A stretch of 64,000 nt of DNA from Maricaulis sp034670125. Its GTDB lineage: Bacteria; Pseudomonadota; Alphaproteobacteria; Caulobacterales; Maricaulaceae. The stretch spans positions 62,001-126,000 of the forward strand of contig NZ_JAXMOC010000003.1 of the NCBI RefSeq assembly GCF_034670125.1. The letters run 5' to 3'. Each line of letters opens with the position of its first letter. Position 1 is the stretch's first letter. Under the pieces are notes generated by a model. It was not told the DNA's origin and searched no databases. It was given only the letters and a program-made list of their open reading frames with translations. Position numbers and translations under genes: made by a program. Below, in pieces: positions 1-8,730 of this stretch.

Positions 1-20
1 AAATCGGGTCAGTGTAAGGA

Positions 21-806
21 TCAGGCCTTGGACGGCATCTTGGCAGTCGCCACATTCGACGTCCGGCGCAGGACACGCTCCCAACGCTGCAGCGAAATGA
101 TGTGCGAGATGATCGCACCAAGATCGCCATTGCCCTGCATTTCCTTCAGCTTGTCAGCCGGAAGGGCGTCAAACTTTTCGGCAGACACACCCCAGTATTC
201 CGCCACGGTGACCGGGTTTTCCGGATCCTGCGGATTGGCAACCTTCACGTCTTTCTGCTCGAGCAGGTCCAACGCGATCAGACGCTCGACAAACGCTTCC
301 GTCTGACGCGCGTCGTTTTCAAAGGCCGACACGAAGTCGATGGCCTGGCGGGTGTATTCGGTCGGCTCGCCCTTGTCGTCGAAGAAGGGACGCTCGGCGT
401 TTTCGGTGACGACAAACTCGGCGTCCAGGTCCACACAGACCGTGGACGGCTGATCGTTCGGATTGGCCGCGCTGACGAACGGGTAGCGACGGACATAGGC
501 CGGAATGTAGTGCTCGGTGTCGAACTGGCCGTCTTCAGAGACAAAGACGTTCGAACCCTGACGCAGGCCCATCACCAGGATCGGCATTTTCTTTTCGCCG
601 AGGAAGATGATCGGATAGCTGCCACAGGCGAACGAAAATTCGGCACTGATGGCTGGCACGAAATGCCAATCTTTCAGGAAGTTGAACGGCGCGGAGACCG
701 TATTGACCCCATAATTGGCATGCTTTTGACGGTTGAGCGGCTCCACATTCTTGTAGAGCGGAACACTTCCGGTAAGGCGCGGCTCGGTGGCGGCAGCGTC
801 GACCAT
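21..806 (-). CDS. SapC family protein
   Basis: A 261-residue protein that I recognise as SapC-like, a family named after Campylobacter S-layer loci and common in alphaproteobacteria, often near TonB-receptor genes; its biochemical role is not established. The N-terminal part (PLYKNVEPLNRQKHANYG) and the central YPIIFLGE segment are typical of the family. No signal peptide or membrane segment is visible, so it is probably cytoplasmic. The ATG at 806 follows a GAAGGGG ribosome site about eight bases upstream. It lies downstream of, and on the same strand as, the zinc TonB receptor, but 257 bases separate them, so cotranscription is uncertain. Confidence 0.8.
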   Translation of the reverse strand: MVDAAATEPRLTGSVPLYKNVEPLNRQKHANYGVNTVSAPFNFLKDWHFVPAISAEFSFACGSYPIIFLGEKKMPILVMGLRQGSNVFVSEDGQFDTEHYIPAYVRRYPFVSAANPNDQPSTVCVDLDAEFVVTENAERPFFDDKGEPTEYTRQAIDFVSAFENDARQTEAFVERLIALDLLEQKDVKVANPQDPENPVTVAEYWGVSAEKFDALPADKLKEMQGNGDLGAIISHIISLQRWERVLRRTSNVATAKMPSKA

Positions 807-980
807 GATAAAAACCCCTTCAGTTCTTTGCGCACTGGATAGCGGATATGACCTGCCCCGGCAACGGATCGGCGCAGACCTGCATCACAGGCATGAAGCA
901 AGAAAAATGCCGGTCCGCGAAACGGCCCGGCATTGACCTGATTCAAGCCGAAAAATGTCAGAAGCGACAGACTGATCCAG

Positions 981-995
981 CGCCGGGAACCGGCG
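981..995. repeat. short GC-rich hairpin in the sapC/TonB-receptor gap
   Basis: CGCCGG-GAA-CCGGCG forms a 6-bp stem just downstream of the TonB-receptor stop. No T tract follows on either strand, so it is at best a weak or Rho-assisted transcript end. The rest of the 807-1063 gap shows no gene. Confidence 0.25.
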
Positions 996-1063
996 GGCCG
1001 AGCGACACATCAGCGGCACTCGCGCCCTTGACCGCGAGGGCCGGACTGTCCCCGGTGGTCAGA

Positions 1064-3187
1064 TCAGAAGTCGAGCACGGCTGCGGCCCGGAAATTCCGC
1101 CCTGGCAGCGGCACCTGCTCCTTCAGGAAGGACGTGTGCAGCCGGGCCTCGGCGTCGGTCAGGTTTCGCGCTTCCAGGATGATCCGCAAGTCGCGTCCGG
1201 CGACCGGTTCAAAGGACCAGCGGGCATTGACCAGCACATAGGACCGGGACTTGAACTCGAACGGCGCGGTCCTGTCCTGCACGTCGGCCCATTCCGCTTC
1301 CAGGTGCAGGTTGTGGCCGACCCGCGAGGCCGAGATGCCCGCCGTGACCGACAGCGGAGGCAGGCGCGGCAGGTTGCCACCGGCATCCAGGCTGGCCTCG
1401 ACATACTCCCCGGTCAGCTCGCCATCGAAGTCCCACCCGCCGGCTCGGCCAAGCGGCCCTTCCAGGCGCCCTTCGAAACCGGACAGGACGACATCATCCT
1501 GACTGTAGGCAAAGACCGGAAACCCGTCCTCCTCGGCGCCCGTCGCATAGGCGGCGATGAAGCCATCATAGTCGGCGCGGAAAATCGAGGCTTCCAGCGA
1601 CCAGTCCGAAAAGCGGGTCCGGGCGGTCAGCTCGGCCGACACAGCCCGTTCGACATCAAGGCCCGGATCGCCCATCTCGAACGTGCTGCTGGCAACATGC
1701 GGTCCATCAGCGAACAGCTCGACATCGGTTGGCGCGCGTTCGCTGGAGGACAGGGTTACCGCAAGGAAGGTGTCGCGAACCGGGCGGAAGAAGACAGACC
1801 CGGACAGGCTGGAGGTTTCGAACGTGCGACTGTCGGTCGCCGTATCCAGCTCACGGCGTTCGAACCGCAGGCCGCCTTCCAGCCCCCAGCTCTGTGCGTC
1901 CCAGCGCTCGACAAAGAAGACGCCCCAATCGGCGGTTTGCGAAGGCGGGACGTAGGCCTCCTCGCCAATGGCCGCGAAATCACGGTTGAAGGCCTGGACG
2001 CCGGCGGCGCCTTCCCAGATCCCGCCCCACAGGTCGATCGGGACGTGGCGGGCTTCGAGGCGGCCTTCCCAACCATCATTGGTGAACAAGGTCCCGATCT
2101 CATCGCCTTCCAGCTCGACATGCTCATAGCTGCCCGTGCCGAAGGAGAACTTCACCCGTTCGAGATGGGCACCGAGATCGCGCCACTCGCCGCGAAGGTC
2201 GAAGCGCGTCTGTTCCAGGTCGATCCGGACGCTCTCACCATGCCCGTGCCCGTCCTCATCGCCATGATCGTCATCATGATCATCATCATGATCATCATCG
2301 TGCTCTTCTTCACCGTGGGCATGACCGCCCGGAATGCCGTAAAGCGCATTGGACTGTTTGAGCGCGACCCCGATGAAGCCATTCTCGCCGACCCAGGAAA
2401 TGCCGGCCGAGGCTGAATTGAAATCAAGGCCCGAGTTTTCGACACGTCCACGGGGATGCTCGTCTTCGTGCTCATCATCATGGTCGTCGTCGTGTTCTTC
2501 CTCGGCCTCCTCAAACAATCGGAATGTTTCCGACTCGGCATAACCGGGAATGTCATAGGGCTGCGCCGTCCGCATCAGGCCTTCCAGGTTGATGACAAAC
2601 TGCCTGGCGTTGAAACGGACACGACCGGCCGCGGTTTCGCCTTCATCGACCGAGGTCACCGACCCGTAAAAGCGCCCGTCCAGACCGTCTTCAGCCCGCT
2701 CTTCGGGAATGCGGCCGTCTATCACGTTGACCACACCACCGATGGCGCCGCCGCCATAGGCGATGGCCGCCGGCCCGCGCAGGATTTCGACCTGCTGCGC
2801 TTCAAGCGCTTCGGAGGCGACCGCGTGGTCCGGAGAGTTCGTCGAGGCGTCGATCAGGCCGACGCCATTGACCAGCACGCGGACCCGGTCGGCACCCAGG
2901 CCACGAATGACGGGGCGGCTGGCGGCGGGGCCGAAATAGGTCGTCGACACACCCGGTTCGTGGGCAATGGTATCCGCCAGCGACCCGGCCAGATTGTCTT
3001 CGAGGTGGCGACGGTCCACGACCTCGACTGCCCCGGCAACTTCATCCGCCGAGACACCCAGGGGAGCAGAGGTGACAACGATCACATCCTCGCCCGCAGT
3101 GTTTTCCTGGGCCAGAACCGGGCTGGCGAGACCAGCGCCGGCGAGGAGGGCAACAAGGGCGGTGGAGTGTTCAAGACGCGGCAACAT
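1064..3187 (-). CDS. TonB-dependent receptor, probable zinc receptor (ZnuD-like)
   Basis: A 707-residue outer-membrane receptor. The start at 3187 is chosen because it opens a clear signal peptide (MLPRLEHSTALVALLAGAGL, cleavage after VLAQ); longer in-frame starts give no signal. A TonB box-like EDVIVV stretch, a plug domain (about residues 40-160, with VIRGLGADRVRVLVNG and VEILRGPAA) and a beta-barrel follow. Two extracellular-loop candidates are packed with Asp, Glu and His: residues 230-244 and 289-317. Such tracts occur in zinc and other divalent-metal receptors. It is divergent from a Fur-family gene with Zur-like cysteines, with a palindrome between them, so zinc-repressed import is the best reading. 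A nickel or copper receptor is not excluded. Confidence 0.85.
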   Translation of the reverse strand: MLPRLEHSTALVALLAGAGLASPVLAQENTAGEDVIVVTSAPLGVSADEVAGAVEVVDRRHLEDNLAGSLADTIAHEPGVSTTYFGPAASRPVIRGLGADRVRVLVNGVGLIDASTNSPDHAVASEALEAQQVEILRGPAAIAYGGGAIGGVVNVIDGRIPEERAEDGLDGRFYGSVTSVDEGETAAGRVRFNARQFVINLEGLMRTAQPYDIPGYAESETFRLFEEAEEEHDDDHDDEHEDEHPRGRVENSGLDFNSASAGISWVGENGFIGVALKQSNALYGIPGGHAHGEEEHDDDHDDDHDDDHGDEDGHGHGESVRIDLEQTRFDLRGEWRDLGAHLERVKFSFGTGSYEHVELEGDEIGTLFTNDGWEGRLEARHVPIDLWGGIWEGAAGVQAFNRDFAAIGEEAYVPPSQTADWGVFFVERWDAQSWGLEGGLRFERRELDTATDSRTFETSSLSGSVFFRPVRDTFLAVTLSSSERAPTDVELFADGPHVASSTFEMGDPGLDVERAVSAELTARTRFSDWSLEASIFRADYDGFIAAYATGAEEDGFPVFAYSQDDVVLSGFEGRLEGPLGRAGGWDFDGELTGEYVEASLDAGGNLPRLPPLSVTAGISASRVGHNLHLEAEWADVQDRTAPFEFKSRSYVLVNARWSFEPVAGRDLRIILEARNLTDAEARLHTSFLKEQVPLPGRNFRAAAVLDF
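2237..2500 (-). repeat. two coding tracts of Asp/His repeats inside the TonB receptor
   Basis: Near positions 2456-2500 and 2237-2323 the DNA is a run of CAT/ATC/GTC-type triplets encoding HDDD and HDDE units. On the opposite strand these give misleading hydrophobic ORFs. The tracts are probably prone to slippage and are likely metal-capture loops. Confidence 0.7.
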
Positions 3188-3225
3188 GGCTTCCCCGATA
3201 CGTAATAACAGTGCAACTGAAATGC

Positions 3226-3238
3226 GTGATATTATAAC
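3226..3238. promoter_or_regulatory. candidate Zur operator between the receptor and regulator genes
   Basis: The sequence GTGATATTATAAC is an interrupted palindrome with arms matching at 5 of 6 positions around a central T. It lies in the AT-rich part of the divergent gap, 39 bases from the receptor start and 65 from the regulator start. It resembles the GTTATA-N-TATAAC type of site used by proteobacterial Zur proteins. Binding is inferred. Confidence 0.55.
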
Positions 3239-3302
3239 ATTCATGTCTTCGCAATGCCGAAGCGCTGGGAAATGCGGCGAAGCGTGATTAAATATCGGCA
3301 AG

Positions 3303-3746
3303 ATGACCGCTGATTCCCTCACCAAGGCGCTCGACGCCGCTGAAGCCCATTGCGTGGAACGGGGCGAGAAGCTCACGCCTGTCCGCAAGCGGGTGCTTGA
3401 ACTCGTCCTTGAAGCGGATGGTCCGGTGAAAGCCTACGACCTGCTGGAAGCCCTCAAACCGGGACCGGGCTCGGCCAAGCCGCCGACGGTTTACCGCGCA
3501 CTGGATTTCCTGATGACCGCAGGCCTGGTGCACAAGGTCGAGGCCCTCAATGCCTTTGTCGGCTGCAGCCACGCTCATGACCAGGACGGTCATGGCGGCG
3601 GTGCCGAGCTGTTCATCTGCTCGCAATGCGGCGCGGTCGAGGAACGCCATGGCGGCCCGGTGCCGACCAACGCACCGGCCGGTTTCACGATCCTGCGCTC
3701 GGTGGTCGAGCATTTCGGCCACTGCGCCGCCTGCCAGCCCGCCTGA
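3303..3746 (+). CDS. zur: Fur-family zinc uptake regulator (Zur)
   Basis: A 147-residue Fur-family repressor with an N-terminal winged helix (TPVRKRVLELVLEADGPVKAYDLLEAL, then PTVYRALDFL for recognition) and a C-terminal metal and dimer domain. Two cysteine pairs, C106/C109 (CSQC) and C141/C144 (HCAAC), match the structural zinc site of Zur and Fur proteins. A His/Asp-rich stretch at residues 90-98 (HAHDQDGHG) is in the regulatory-metal region. It faces a TonB receptor with His-rich loops, which favours Zur over Fur. It probably represses that receptor and perhaps itself through the palindrome in the shared promoter. Confidence 0.82.
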   Translation: MTADSLTKALDAAEAHCVERGEKLTPVRKRVLELVLEADGPVKAYDLLEALKPGPGSAKPPTVYRALDFLMTAGLVHKVEALNAFVGCSHAHDQDGHGGGAELFICSQCGAVEERHGGPVPTNAPAGFTILRSVVEHFGHCAACQPA

Positions 3747-3759
3747 GGACATCACCACC

Positions 3760-4683
3760 ATGATCGAGCTCTGGCGCGGCTGCGTGAATGCCTGGGAATG
3801 CGACGAGCTGGGCCATCTCAATGTCCGCTTCTATCTCGCTCGCGCCAGCGAAGCGCTGGCCAACCTGGCCGAGGCGGCCGGTCTCAACCCGATCCAGCGG
3901 GCCGACGCCCTGGCCACGATCGCCCCGCAATCCCTGCACATCCGCTTCCTCGCCGAAGCCCGGCCCGGCGCGCCGCTCTATATCGAAGGCGGCTTCACCG
4001 CCATCGAGGCTGCAACCGCCGACATCCTTCTTGTGATGCGTCATTCCGGCACCGGCCAGCCGGCCGCCAGCTTCCGGATCCGGGTCGGCCATGCCGCACC
4101 GGACACGCTGGAGGCCTTTGCCTGGCCAAACCGCTTCGCCGACGCGGCCAGGGCACTCACGGTCGAGACGCCGGATTTCGCCGCCCCGCGCGGCCTCACC
4201 GACCGTCCCGGCAACCGCCCCGCCTCGATGAGCGCCGCCGACGCCCTCGACCTGACCACGATCGGTCGCGGTCGCCTTGGGCAACACGAGATCGACGCCT
4301 TTGGCTGGATGCGGGCCGAATTCCTGCTCGGCCGCGTTTCCGACAGCGTCACGAATTTCGCGTCCGCCTTCCCCGAAGAGTGGGACATGCATGCCGGCGA
4401 ACCCACCGCCAATATCGGATCGGCCCTGCTGGAATGCGTCATCCATGTCCATCGCTGGCCGCGCGCCGGCGACGGCTATGCGATCCGCTCCGGCCTCAAA
4501 TCCGCCGGCTCCAAGGTCCGCAACATCGTCCACTGGGTGCTGGAGCCAGCCACCGGCAAACCCTGGTGGACCATGGAAGGCGTCGCCGCCCCGATGGATC
4601 TGGATCAGCGCAAGCTGGCGGTGATCGACGCAGAGACGCAGGCGAAGGTGGAAGCGGCGGTCGTGGCGGGGATTGAGGCTTAG
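3760..4683 (+). CDS. thioesterase-like (hot-dog fold) protein
   Basis: A 307-residue protein starting at the ATG at 3760, 13 bases after the zur stop. The N-terminal segment WRGCVNAWECDELGHLNVRFYLARASEAL has the Asp-x-x-Gly-His-(L/M)-N pattern of 4-hydroxybenzoyl-CoA thioesterase-like hot-dog enzymes. A second similar half begins near residue 170 (IDAFGWMRAEFLLGRVSDSV), so it looks like a double hot-dog protein. The substrate is probably an acyl-CoA, but the sequence does not show which. The tight spacing suggests cotranscription with zur; a zinc link is not evident. Confidence 0.65.
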   Translation: MIELWRGCVNAWECDELGHLNVRFYLARASEALANLAEAAGLNPIQRADALATIAPQSLHIRFLAEARPGAPLYIEGGFTAIEAATADILLVMRHSGTGQPAASFRIRVGHAAPDTLEAFAWPNRFADAARALTVETPDFAAPRGLTDRPGNRPASMSAADALDLTTIGRGRLGQHEIDAFGWMRAEFLLGRVSDSVTNFASAFPEEWDMHAGEPTANIGSALLECVIHVHRWPRAGDGYAIRSGLKSAGSKVRNIVHWVLEPATGKPWWTMEGVAAPMDLDQRKLAVIDAETQAKVEAAVVAGIEA

Positions 4684-5152
4684 GTGGCAATCAGGTCCTC
4701 GCCCTTGATGGGCGAGGTGGATCGCCCGTGAGGGCGAGACGGAGTGGGTGACGGGCGGTTGATGCCGGAACGCTGGCGCGTTTCACCCGATCCGACCCGG
4801 CGCTGTGCGCCGGCCCACCTTCCCCATCAAGGGGAAGGACCTGGCCCCTCCCCTGTGCCCCGCTTGCCACACATCTCGCCTCAAACGCGAAACTGCCCCG
4901 CCCATGCCTTGCCCTCCCCGCCGCGGCGGGCTACCCAGCGCGACCCGGATCAATCGGCACAAGAGAGCAGATCCATGCGAACCATCATCTAGGCAAAACA
5001 GGTCGCCGGCGCGCGTCCTGACCCTGAAACCGCTTCGACCGCAACCCGGTCGCCGCCTTCGGGACTCCGCTGCGTCACTTGCCTGTCTTCCAGATGATGA
5101 TTGCCATGAGGACGGACCCCGCAGCCTTGCTGCCCCCGGGTCCGCTGCTGAG
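4684..5152. other. gene-free stretch before the ABC exporter
   Basis: The first third is a copy of the composite hairpin repeat (4693-4842). The rest contains a perfect 14-bp palindrome CCCGCCGCGGCGGG (4917-4930) and a nested hairpin at 5114-5143 (GGACCC pairing with GGGTCC, GCAGC with GCTGC), ten bases before the exporter start. No convincing gene was found; the long ORF reading through is an upstream extension of the exporter frame. Confidence 0.6.
4693..4842 (+). repeat. composite hairpin repeat, copy A
   Basis: A 150-bp unit bounded by AGGTCC and GGACCT. The left end is a hairpin with stem CCTCGCCC and loop TTGAT; the right end has stem CCTTCCCC and loop ATCAA. Two further inner hairpins and a conserved core (GGAACGCTGGCGCGTTTCAC) lie between. 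The same unit is found at 22358, 22908, 23112 and 55278. Copies A and E share one orientation; B, C and D have the other. Confidence 0.88.
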
Positions 5153-6934
5153 ATGTCCGACTTTCAAGACCAAGACGAAACGCCCCGCGCCCGTAACCTG
5201 TCCAACCTGCAGGTATTGGCCTACCTGACGCGCCAATGGCGCCGCCGGCCGATCCTGCTGAGCGGCATGATCGTGTTCATGGTGCTGGCGACCATCGCCG
5301 AACTGATGATCCCGCTCGCCGCCGGACGCCTGATCGATGCCCTCGCCGCCGGTCCCGACGGCGGTGCGCCCTGGCCGGCCTTTGCCACCTATCTGGGCGC
5401 GGCGCTGGTTTACTACGCCCTGCGCCAGGCCGCCTCGCGCTGCGAGGTGCCGTTCTCCTCGGCCAACATGGCGGATCTGACCACCCATGCCTTTGCGCGG
5501 GTGCAACGGTTTTCGCTGGACTGGCACGCCAACACCTTTGCCGGGTCGGTGGTGCGCAAGATCACGCGCGGCATGTGGGCCTATGACACTGTCACGGTGA
5601 ATATCTTCATGGGCATTGCGCCCTCGGTCGGTGTGATGCTGGGCATTGCCGGGATGATGGCGCTTCGCTGGCCGCTGGTCGGCGGCGTGGTGTTTGCGGT
5701 GATGGCCGCCTTTGTCACCTCCTCGCTGCTGCTGAGCCGCTACTATATCCGCCCCCAGAATATCCGCTCGAACGCGCTCGACAGCGAGATCGGCGGAGCG
5801 TTGGCGGATTCGATCGGCGGCGTGGCGACGGTGAAGAGCTTTGGTGCCGAGGCCCGCGAGGACGAACGCTTTCATGACCTGGCCTGGCGCTGGCGTACCG
5901 AGACCAAGAAGACCTGGCTTCGCTTCGTCAATTCCTGGTTGGTCAACATCGTCACCGACCTGACCATGCAGGCGGCGCTGGTCGGCCTGCTGGTCTGGCA
6001 ATGGTCGCGCGGTGCGGCTTCGGCCGGTGATGTGGTGGCGGCGCTGACCGCCTACATGATCGTGTCCGGCTATATGCGGCGCTTTGGTGAACAGGTGCAG
6101 CAGGTCCAGCGCGGCATGGACGAGATCCAGGACCTGGCGATCTTTGACTTGCAGGAGAGCGATGTCGGTGATCAGGCCGAGGCGCCCGACTTCCGGCGTG
6201 ACCGGGGGGCGATCCATTTCGACGAGGTGGGCTTCACCTATGCCGGTCAGACGCGGCCGCTCTATTCCGACTTCTCGCTGGAGATTGATCCGGGCGAGAC
6301 GGTGGCTTTGGTCGGGCCGACCGGCTCGGGCAAGTCGACCTTCGTCAAGCTGGTGCAGCGCCTCTATGACGTGAATGAAGGCGCGGTGCGGATTGACGGC
6401 CAGGATGTGCGCGGCGTGACGCAGGACAGCCTGCGCCGCAATGTGGCGCTGGTGCCGCAGGATCCGGCCCTGTTCCACCGCACGATCGCCGAGAACATCG
6501 CCTATGGCGCTCCCGATGCCACCGCCGACGATATCGTCGCGGCGGCGAAGGCGGCCCATGCCGATGCCTTCATCCAGCGCCTGCCCAAAGGCTATGACAC
6601 GCTGGTCGGCGAGCGCGGGGTGAAACTGTCGGGTGGCGAACGCCAGCGGGTCGCCATCGCCCGGGCCATCCTCACCGATGCGCCCATCCTCATTCTCGAC
6701 GAGGCGACCTCCAGCCTCGACAACGAGACCGAGCGCGATGTGCAGCTGGCAATGGATGCGGTGATGCAGGGTCGGACAACCATCCTCATCGCCCACCGCC
6801 TGTCGACCATCCGCAATGCCGACCGCATCCTGGTCTTCGAACAGGGCCGGATTGTCGAACAGGGCACGCATGAGGAGCTGGCGGCCAATGATGCCGGCCT
6901 CTATGCGCGGCTGGCAGCGCTGGCGGCAGGTTAG
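5153..6934 (+). CDS. ABC exporter, fused membrane and ATPase domains (MsbA/ABCB type)
   Basis: A 593-residue half-transporter. Six membrane helices occupy about residues 30-310, followed by a nucleotide-binding domain with Walker A GPTGSGKST, Q-loop VPQDPALFH, signature LSGGERQRVAIARAIL, Walker B ILILDEATSSLD and a switch histidine in IAHRLSTIRNADR. It should act as a homodimer in the inner membrane, exporting a lipid, peptide or drug. The start at 5153 (MSDFQDQDE) gives the usual family length; no good ribosome site is seen, and a hairpin sits just upstream at 5114-5143. The longer in-frame extension runs into the repeat and is rejected. Confidence 0.88.
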   Translation: MSDFQDQDETPRARNLSNLQVLAYLTRQWRRRPILLSGMIVFMVLATIAELMIPLAAGRLIDALAAGPDGGAPWPAFATYLGAALVYYALRQAASRCEVPFSSANMADLTTHAFARVQRFSLDWHANTFAGSVVRKITRGMWAYDTVTVNIFMGIAPSVGVMLGIAGMMALRWPLVGGVVFAVMAAFVTSSLLLSRYYIRPQNIRSNALDSEIGGALADSIGGVATVKSFGAEAREDERFHDLAWRWRTETKKTWLRFVNSWLVNIVTDLTMQAALVGLLVWQWSRGAASAGDVVAALTAYMIVSGYMRRFGEQVQQVQRGMDEIQDLAIFDLQESDVGDQAEAPDFRRDRGAIHFDEVGFTYAGQTRPLYSDFSLEIDPGETVALVGPTGSGKSTFVKLVQRLYDVNEGAVRIDGQDVRGVTQDSLRRNVALVPQDPALFHRTIAENIAYGAPDATADDIVAAAKAAHADAFIQRLPKGYDTLVGERGVKLSGGERQRVAIARAILTDAPILILDEATSSLDNETERDVQLAMDAVMQGRTTILIAHRLSTIRNADRILVFEQGRIVEQGTHEELAANDAGLYARLAALAAG

Positions 6935-7035
6935 GATCACGATCGCGACAGTGACAGGCGGGCGCAGCGCGTCCGCCTGTTCGTGCGGGCCTGATCATGC
7001 TTGAGTGGCGGGCTTGTAAATCGAGGTTCTGTCCC

Positions 7036-7872
7036 ATGCGTCTTGCCGCCCTCATCGGATGCTTCTTCCTGCTGGTCATCGCCCCGGTCCGGGCCGATGA
7101 CGACCATCCCCAGCCCTTTGACGGGAATTACGACGCCATGGCGATCGTCGATGCGGCGATGGCGCAGGCCTTGGCCGAGGACAAGCGGCTCCTTCTGGTG
7201 CTCGGCGCAAACTGGTGCCATGACAGTCGCGGCCTGGCGCATCATTTCGAGGATGCCGACCTGGCGGAGACGCTGGATGCCCATTACGTCACCCGCTTCA
7301 TCGATGTCGGCTGGCGTGACCAGAACCATGCTGTCATGCGCCGCTTCGGCGTTGCCGCTATCTATGCGACGCCCACCGTCTTCGTGATCGATCCCAGCGA
7401 CGAAACCCTGCTCAACCGGGAGGAACGCAATTTCTGGGGCTCGGCCTATTCGACCCCGATCGAGACCGCCCAGGCCTGGTTCGTCCGGTGGGCCGACGCG
7501 CGACCGGCGACCGGTGGTCTGGTCGAGAGCTCACTGGTCTATCAGGCAATGATGATCGAGATCGACATATTCGAGGAAGAAGAAGGCTCCCGCCTGTCCG
7601 CCGCTTATCGCGATATCGGTCGCTGGCGCCAGGCCGACGAGGCCGACCGACCGGACAATCTGGCCGCCCTGGAACGCGAGGTCGACAATTGGCGCCGCAC
7701 CCTGCCGCGAACCGTGTCGCAACTGCGCGACGAAGCGCGGGCCATGGTGATCGGCGCCCTCAATGAACGCGCTGACGGCGAGCCCTTCACGGTGGAGACC
7801 GTCGCCGCGCTGGATGCCGATGACCCGGATCTGGCCCTGCGGTTCCGCCCACACGACAGCGACACCTGGTAG
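7036..7872 (+). CDS. exported thioredoxin-fold protein
   Basis: A 278-residue protein with a signal peptide (MRLAALIGCFFLLVIAPVRA) from the ATG at 7036; the upstream in-frame start would bury it. A thioredoxin-like domain follows: LLLVLGANWCHDSRGLAHHF has one active-site cysteine, with Ser in the place of the second (WCHDS), and a cis-proline-type segment YATPTVFVID. This suggests a disulfide isomerase or reductase that works by a monothiol route, or a non-redox fold. The C-terminal 120 residues are helical, charged and not recognised. The next gene follows after 11 bases, so they are probably cotranscribed. Confidence 0.65.
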   Translation: MRLAALIGCFFLLVIAPVRADDDHPQPFDGNYDAMAIVDAAMAQALAEDKRLLLVLGANWCHDSRGLAHHFEDADLAETLDAHYVTRFIDVGWRDQNHAVMRRFGVAAIYATPTVFVIDPSDETLLNREERNFWGSAYSTPIETAQAWFVRWADARPATGGLVESSLVYQAMMIEIDIFEEEEGSRLSAAYRDIGRWRQADEADRPDNLAALEREVDNWRRTLPRTVSQLRDEARAMVIGALNERADGEPFTVETVAALDADDPDLALRFRPHDSDTW

Positions 7873-7883
7873 GAGCCGGACGC

Positions 7884-8705
7884 ATGGCCTTCAGTTTGCG
7901 TTACTTCGAAATCCACAGCTTTGCTGTTCCCGGTCAGCCGCATTCCGGCAATCCGGCCGGTGTGGTCTTGATGGATGATTTCCTGTCGGACAGCGAACTC
8001 CTGGGCATCGCCAATTCAAACAATCTGTCGGAGACCGCCTTCATCGTCCCGCGGGCTGAGGATTGCTGGCACCTGCGCTGGTTCACGCCGGCCGTCGAGG
8101 TCGACCTGTGCGGGCACGCCACATTCGCAGCCGGCGCCGTGGTGCTGGAGGAAGGCCTCGTGACGGGCCGGACCGCGGCTTTCGACACCCGCTCGGGACG
8201 GCTGGCCGTGAGCCGAGACAGCAAGGGCGATGGCTATGCCATGGACCTGCCGATGATCGCCTTCGAACCGACCGCGAAATCCGCCGCCATCGAAGCCGCG
8301 CTGGGTCTGGACACCGCACCGCAAGCGGTGTTTGACGTCACCCGTATTCACGGGGCCCGATATCAGATGTGGGTGATGGCCGACGAGGCCGCCGTGCGCC
8401 TGGCCGAACCGGATCATGGCAGTCTGCGCGCCCTGGAAACCAACATCATCCTGACCGCGCCGGGCGAGACGACTGATTTCGTGTCGCGCTTCTTCGCGCC
8501 GACCTCAGGCGTCGACGAGGACCCGGTCACCGGGTCGGCGCATTGCACGCTGGCGCCCTATTGGGGCGAGCGGCTCGACAAGGTGCGCTTGTCGGCCCGC
8601 CAGATCGGCCCGCGCCCGGGCGCTCTGGACGTCGCCCCGAAAAGCGGGCGCGTGACCCTTTACGGCCACGCGCCCCGTTATCTGGAAGGCCGGATCTCGG
8701 TGTAA
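7884..8705 (+). CDS. PhzF family isomerase/epimerase
   Basis: A 273-residue PhzF-fold protein. Family hallmarks are the N-terminal FEIHSFAVPGQPHSGNPAGVV, the NLSETAFIVPR segment holding the catalytic Glu, the FTPAVEVDLCGHAT motif, and DEDPVTGSAHCTLAPYW near the C terminus. Members catalyse proton-transfer isomerisations. No phenazine genes are nearby, so phenazine synthesis is not implied and the substrate is unknown. An AGGAG ribosome site precedes the ATG. Confidence 0.88.
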   Translation: MAFSLRYFEIHSFAVPGQPHSGNPAGVVLMDDFLSDSELLGIANSNNLSETAFIVPRAEDCWHLRWFTPAVEVDLCGHATFAAGAVVLEEGLVTGRTAAFDTRSGRLAVSRDSKGDGYAMDLPMIAFEPTAKSAAIEAALGLDTAPQAVFDVTRIHGARYQMWVMADEAAVRLAEPDHGSLRALETNIILTAPGETTDFVSRFFAPTSGVDEDPVTGSAHCTLAPYWGERLDKVRLSARQIGPRPGALDVAPKSGRVTLYGHAPRYLEGRISV

Positions 8706-8730
8706 ACCGGATCAGGCGGGCCGCCGTTGA

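Noticed and set aside
102..842. Long plus-strand ORF opposite the SapC gene
   Set aside because: Shadow of the minus-strand gene: no family match and no ribosome site.
2152..2556. Hydrophobic Ile/Met-rich ORFs opposite the TonB receptor
   Set aside because: They are antisense or shifted readings of the GAC/CAT triplet tracts that encode the Asp/His loops.
3266..3343. Upstream in-frame extension of the aspartyl protease-like frame start region seen elsewhere (33266-33343)
   Set aside because: The signal peptide starts only at the ATG at 33344; the extension overlaps the divergent LOG gene start.
4805..5152. N-terminal extension of the ABC exporter frame
   Set aside because: It begins inside the composite repeat, has no family similarity, and gives a protein 116 residues too long.
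7884..8705. Phenazine biosynthesis
   Set aside because: PhzF alone is present, without phzA-G neighbours; the family is broader than that pathway.
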